Part shown: positions 58,231 through 64,000 of the stretch, one piece after another
How positions within the stretch are numbered: the stretch's first letter is position 1
How the letters are laid out: each line of letters opens with the position of its first letter
Source: Arthrobacter sp. 31Y
GTDB lineage: Bacteria > Actinomycetota > Actinomycetes > Actinomycetales > Micrococcaceae
Direction: 5' to 3'
Assembly (NCBI RefSeq): GCF_000526335.1
Contig: NZ_JAFW01000001.1
Coordinates: 2,170,001 to 2,234,000, forward strand
Length of the DNA: 64,000 bases
Made by a program: the position numbers and the translations under genes
Notes under the pieces: model-generated
Told to the model about the DNA's origin: nothing
What the model saw: only the letters and a program-made list of their open reading frames with translations
The model's database searches: none

Positions 58231-59367
58231 CTATTTCTGGCGCTTGTAGAACGGCAGCGCGACGACTTCGAAGGGCTCCGCTTTGCCGCGAAGGTCGACG
58301 TCGACGATGGTGCCGGGCTCGGAATGTTCGACGTCGACATAGGCCAGTGCGATCGGGTAACCGAGGGTGGGGCTTGGCTGGCCGGAGGTGACTTCGCCGA
58401 TCAGGGAGCCGTCTTTGAGCACCGAGTAGTGGGCGCGGGCGGCGCGGCGTCCGGCGCCCTTGAGGCCCACGAGCTTCTGCCCGATAGTGGATCCGACGCC
58501 GGCGGCCTTGATGGCTGTCAGTGCATCGCGGCCAATGAAGTCGCTTTCCTTGGCCAGGGAAACTACCGGGCCGAGGCCTGCCGCGTAGGCGTTGACGTGG
58601 CGGGAGAGCTCGTTGCCGTAGAGGGGCATTCCGGCTTCCAGGCGCAGGGAGTCGCGGGCAGCGAGTCCGGCGGGGATGAGTCCGTGGCCTTCGCCGGCGT
58701 CGAGCAGTGCTTCCCAGAGGCCAGGCGCATCGACGTTGGGGAGGTAGATTTCAAAGCCATCCTCACCGGTGTACCCGGTGCGGGCCAGCAACAGGTCCTG
58801 CCCGTTGATGGAGACCTCCACGGCCGCGTAGTACTTCAGCTCGGTGACCAGTGCGTGCTGCTCGGCCGGGACCAGAGCAAGCAGGATCGCCTCAGCATTC
58901 GGACCCTGCACAGCGATCAGCGAGGTCTCTGCCGAAGCGTCTTCCACCACGACGTCGAACCCGGCTGAGCGCTCCAGCAGTGCCGCAGCAACCACCTTGG
59001 CGTTGCCCGCGTTGGGCACTACCAGGTACTTGTCCACGCCGTCCTCGGGCGAGGGGCGACGGTAGGTGATGAGGTCGTCAATGATGCCGCCGTCTGCGTT
59101 GCAGATCAGCGAGTACTTCGCCTTTCCAACCGCGACCGCGGACAATTTGCCCACCAGCGCGTAGTCCAGAAACGCGGTCGCTTCGGGGCCGCTGACCCAG
59201 ACTTCGCCCATGTGGGAGAGGTCGAACAAGCCAGCGGTTTTGCGGACTGCGTGGTGTTCGGCGAGCTCGGACTCGTACTTCAGGGGCATCTGCCAGCCAC
59301 CGAAGTCGGTGAAGGACGCGCCGGCCTTTTTGTGCTGCTCGTACAGAGCGGTGTAATTCTCAGTCAT
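58231..59367 (-). CDS. gcvT: Glycine cleavage system T protein (aminomethyltransferase)
   Basis: The 378-residue protein begins MTENYTALYEQHKKAGASFT and contains DLSHMGEVWVSGPEAT and YTGEDGFEIYLPN, T-protein signatures that form the folate-binding ring. It transfers the methylene group from H-protein-bound aminomethyl to tetrahydrofolate and releases ammonia. ATG 59367 has AAGGA upstream; an upstream-extended frame overlaps gcvP. Confidence 0.95.
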   Translation of the reverse strand: MTENYTALYEQHKKAGASFTDFGGWQMPLKYESELAEHHAVRKTAGLFDLSHMGEVWVSGPEATAFLDYALVGKLSAVAVGKAKYSLICNADGGIIDDLITYRRPSPEDGVDKYLVVPNAGNAKVVAAALLERSAGFDVVVEDASAETSLIAVQGPNAEAILLALVPAEQHALVTELKYYAAVEVSINGQDLLLARTGYTGEDGFEIYLPNVDAPGLWEALLDAGEGHGLIPAGLAARDSLRLEAGMPLYGNELSRHVNAYAAGLGPVVSLAKESDFIGRDALTAIKAAGVGSTIGQKLVGLKGAGRRAARAHYSVLKDGSLIGEVTSGQPSPTLGYPIALAYVDVEHSEPGTIVDVDLRGKAEPFEVVALPFYKRQK

Positions 59368-59378
59368 GTCAGGAGTCC

Positions 59379-62231
<2,853 letters not shown>

Positions 62232-62298
62232 GAGGAACTCCATGATTCAGGCGCCCAGTGAGCGCCACGATGATGTGGGGTTCCTCCCCGCTCTGTAT

Positions 62299-62474
62299 TG
62301 GACCTGAGAGATTCCGCAGGGATGGTTTCCTGCTTGCACCGTCGGTGAGCCCGGTTGCCCGGACTGCTTTCCAGAGTTGCCTAACCGCGGCGGTACATGG
62401 GCCTGAGAGATTCCTGGGGAGGATTTGCTCCTACGGCGCCTGACTGGATGTACCGGCAGGACTCTCCCGCCGCA
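62299..62474 (-). promoter_or_regulatory. Tandem glycine riboswitch
   Basis: On the minus strand, aptamer 1 runs from GGCGGGAGAGTCC (62474) through GCCGTAGGAGCAAATCCTCC to AATCTCTCAGGCCC (about 62399). Aptamer 2 contains AACTCTGGAAAGCAGTCC, CACCGACGGTGCAAGCAGG and AATCTCTCAGGTCC, ending near 62299. Both carry the CTCTCAGG 3' element typical of glycine aptamers, and the doublet is the cooperative form. It should switch on the gcvP-T-H-glyA transcript when glycine is high. Confidence 0.93.
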
Positions 62475-62554
62475 GATCAAAAGCGTTGCATCACTATGAG
62501 TGACACGCTTCACACCATAGCGGGTTGTTTTGAAAAAGCGCAAGCAAGGCGTGG

Positions 62555-64000
62555 CTACTGATGCATGGCTTCATGGATCTGCAGCGCGAACCATAACTGG
62601 GCCACAGTGGACGTTTCACCCATGTCCAGCCCCGTCAGCTCGCCGATTTTCCGGATCCGGTAGATGATGGTTTGCCGGTGCGCGAACAACGCTGAAGCAG
62701 TTTTTTGCCAGGAACGCTGCGAGTCCAAATACGTCCTCAACGTGAGAATCAGATCGCCCTCCTGTCCCTGCTCATAGTCGAAAATCGGGCCGAGGAGACG
62801 CCGGACCAGCGCGGTGCCTTCCTCGAAACCGGTGAGGCCCAGCCACGATGGTCCCTCCGCGTAGCGGGCCAACCCCAGCTTGTTGGCCCGGGCTGAACCG
62901 AGCGCCCAGAGGGACTCCTGCAGCGCCCTCTGGATACCCGTTACGTTTGCCGGCGAACTAATCCCGATCTCGGCGTCCGCCCCGGCACAGTGGACCAAGA
63001 CGTCGTCCGGCACGCCTGCGGGCACCACCACGTGGAGCCTGTTGTTCCGCTTCAATGACGCCGACGCAACCCCGTGCCGCCACAGTTCGATGTGCACGTC
63101 AGCCAGCCCGCCGACGTCGTCCGCTGTGGAAACGCCCGCTGTGGAAACGCCCGCTGCAGGACTGTTCGCCGTCATGGAGGCGAGCAGGAAATCTTGGGGC
63201 GTCACCTCGAAACCAGCCAGCCGGCTCTCCATCTCAGCCGCGCCCAAACGCCCATCCATGGCTTGCAGCAGGAACTCACCGGCAAGCCGGTGGCGGCCTT
63301 CCAACGACAAAACGATGCGCGAAAGCTGCAGTCCCAGCACCGTTGCCGCGTGGAGGAGTACGACGGCGTCCGGGTGCGGTTCGCTGTTGGGCAGCACCAC
63401 CATGAGCGCGTTGGCGTGCGTGGGAATGTCCATGGTGAGCACGTGCCTGCCGCGGATGCGGTGCCACTGGAAGTTCTTCCCGGCAAGGCCCACCTGCCCG
63501 GACAACGGCGCCCACTCCTCGGCGAGGAAGACGGGGAGTGATTGGCCGTCCGGATGCCAGGGATGGAGGCATCGGCGGTCCACCACGAAGAGTTCGGCGT
63601 CGAGTTCGGTTGATAGCCGCTGGACGAGGCTCTGCCAATGGTCCTCGGACGCTCCGGCGGTGCGGAGAAGATCATAAACGCGGGCGGTCTGCCGTAGACG
63701 GCGGGACTCTTCGAGCAGCGAGGATTCGGCCACCGAACGGGCTATCGCGATGAACGGCAGCGGATACGGGATGTTGATCAGGGGCAGCGGGAGACGGTTG
63801 CAAGCCTCCAGGAACTCGTCCGTAAGCGGCGGTGCGTGCATCTTTTCGCCGATCGCCAACGCGCTGGCACCGCTGTCCATCAACGCCTCGGCGAGCGCTA
63901 CTTGGCCGGCCGCCTCAGCGGGAATGGAGAGGCCGTTGGTCATCATGAGCTCCCCGCCGGTGACCCACTCCCACAGCCTGGGGAGGTCCGAGGTGTGGGC
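62555..64000 (-). CDS. PucR-type transcriptional regulator, 5' end outside the window
   Basis: The frame is open through the window edge; the 18 codons before ATG 63946 (HTSDLPRLWEWVTGGELMM) match the usual N-terminal PucR domain, so the true start lies beyond 64000. The C-terminal part carries the CdaR/PucR HTH (LRTYLDSQRSWQKTASALFA, then HRQTIIYRIRKIGELTG). Such regulators respond to nitrogen compounds such as purines or GABA. It lies upstream of the riboswitch on the same strand; regulation of the gcv genes is possible but unproven. Confidence 0.83.
   Translation of the reverse strand, partial: AHTSDLPRLWEWVTGGELMMTNGLSIPAEAAGQVALAEALMDSGASALAIGEKMHAPPLTDEFLEACNRLPLPLINIPYPLPFIAIARSVAESSLLEESRRLRQTARVYDLLRTAGASEDHWQSLVQRLSTELDAELFVVDRRCLHPWHPDGQSLPVFLAEEWAPLSGQVGLAGKNFQWHRIRGRHVLTMDIPTHANALMVVLPNSEPHPDAVVLLHAATVLGLQLSRIVLSLEGRHRLAGEFLLQAMDGRLGAAEMESRLAGFEVTPQDFLLASMTANSPAAGVSTAGVSTADDVGGLADVHIELWRHGVASASLKRNNRLHVVVPAGVPDDVLVHCAGADAEIGISSPANVTGIQRALQESLWALGSARANKLGLARYAEGPSWLGLTGFEEGTALVRRLLGPIFDYEQGQEGDLILTLRTYLDSQRSWQKTASALFAHRQTIIYRIRKIGELTGLDMGETSTVAQLWFALQIHEAMHQ
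63123..63152 (-). repeat. 15-bp tandem repeat inside the PucR gene
   Basis: GCTGTGGAAACGCCC is duplicated exactly at 63123-63137 and 63138-63152, giving two copies of AGVST in a loop of the regulator; the frame is kept. Confidence 0.7.

Noticed and set aside
62232..62243. ATG 62243 as gcvP start
   Set aside because: No ribosome site upstream, and its own ATGGAG serves the TTG at 62231.

Overview
The window looks like a chromosomal segment of a high-GC Gram-positive actinobacterium, most likely Micrococcaceae (Arthrobacter/Paenarthrobacter type). This is inferred from the codon bias, frequent GTG/TTG starts, AGGAG-type ribosome sites, and the mix of families: DUF6458, a DUF222-HNH protein, LAL-type LuxR, PASTA-less Ser/Thr kinases and IclR/PobA. 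No rRNA, tRNA, CRISPR array, insertion sequence or prophage was seen. The DNA is densely coding, so most information outside genes is operators, terminators and repeats.

Region 1-26 kb is a catabolic and transport region built from small regulator-controlled modules. It has the tail of a sugar ABC permease followed by a 2-hydroxyacid dehydrogenase, a CDF-like transporter, a GAF histidine kinase, a polysaccharide deacetylase lipoprotein and a Ser/Thr kinase. Two divergent TetR modules follow, each with a pair of palindromic operators. One is TetR / NCS1 permease / NylB-like serine hydrolase / amidohydrolase; the amidohydrolase is frameshifted by a visible 5-bp tandem duplication. The other is TetR / APC permease / nitrilase-family amidase. 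Then come an XRE-cupin regulator with an EamA exporter, a third TetR divergent from an oxidoreductase, a GH15 glucoamylase-like enzyme, glutamate decarboxylase and a class II amidotransferase. Five near-identical perfect hairpins (core GCACGACGGCG/CGCCGTCGTGC; CGCCCGACGGCG in the third copy) sit downstream of genes across 1-25 kb.

Region 27-49 kb holds a DUF222-HNH protein with a 78-bp tandem repeat, a 4-hydroxybenzoate module (pobA, IclR regulator, AAHS transporter), and a TasA-like protein / SipW-type signal peptidase / degenerate HPt operon. Next are a ZIP transporter, membrane proteins, an AI-2E family protein, cardiolipin synthase, DedA, a large LAL regulator, an SLC13 transporter, an MFS drug transporter overlapping a leucyl aminopeptidase, and small stress-type membrane proteins.

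Region 50-53 kb carries a second, atypical Ser/Thr kinase (HND catalytic loop), a MarR regulator and a FUSC protein. Region 53-64 kb, all on the minus strand, is a coherent one-carbon unit. A PucR-type regulator (cut by the window end) precedes a tandem glycine riboswitch, then gcvP, gcvT, gcvH and glyA, a 524-bp non-coding gap with two copies of a 70-bp nested palindrome, then sdaA and lipA. Together these genes convert glycine to serine and pyruvate and make the lipoyl cofactor that GcvH needs.
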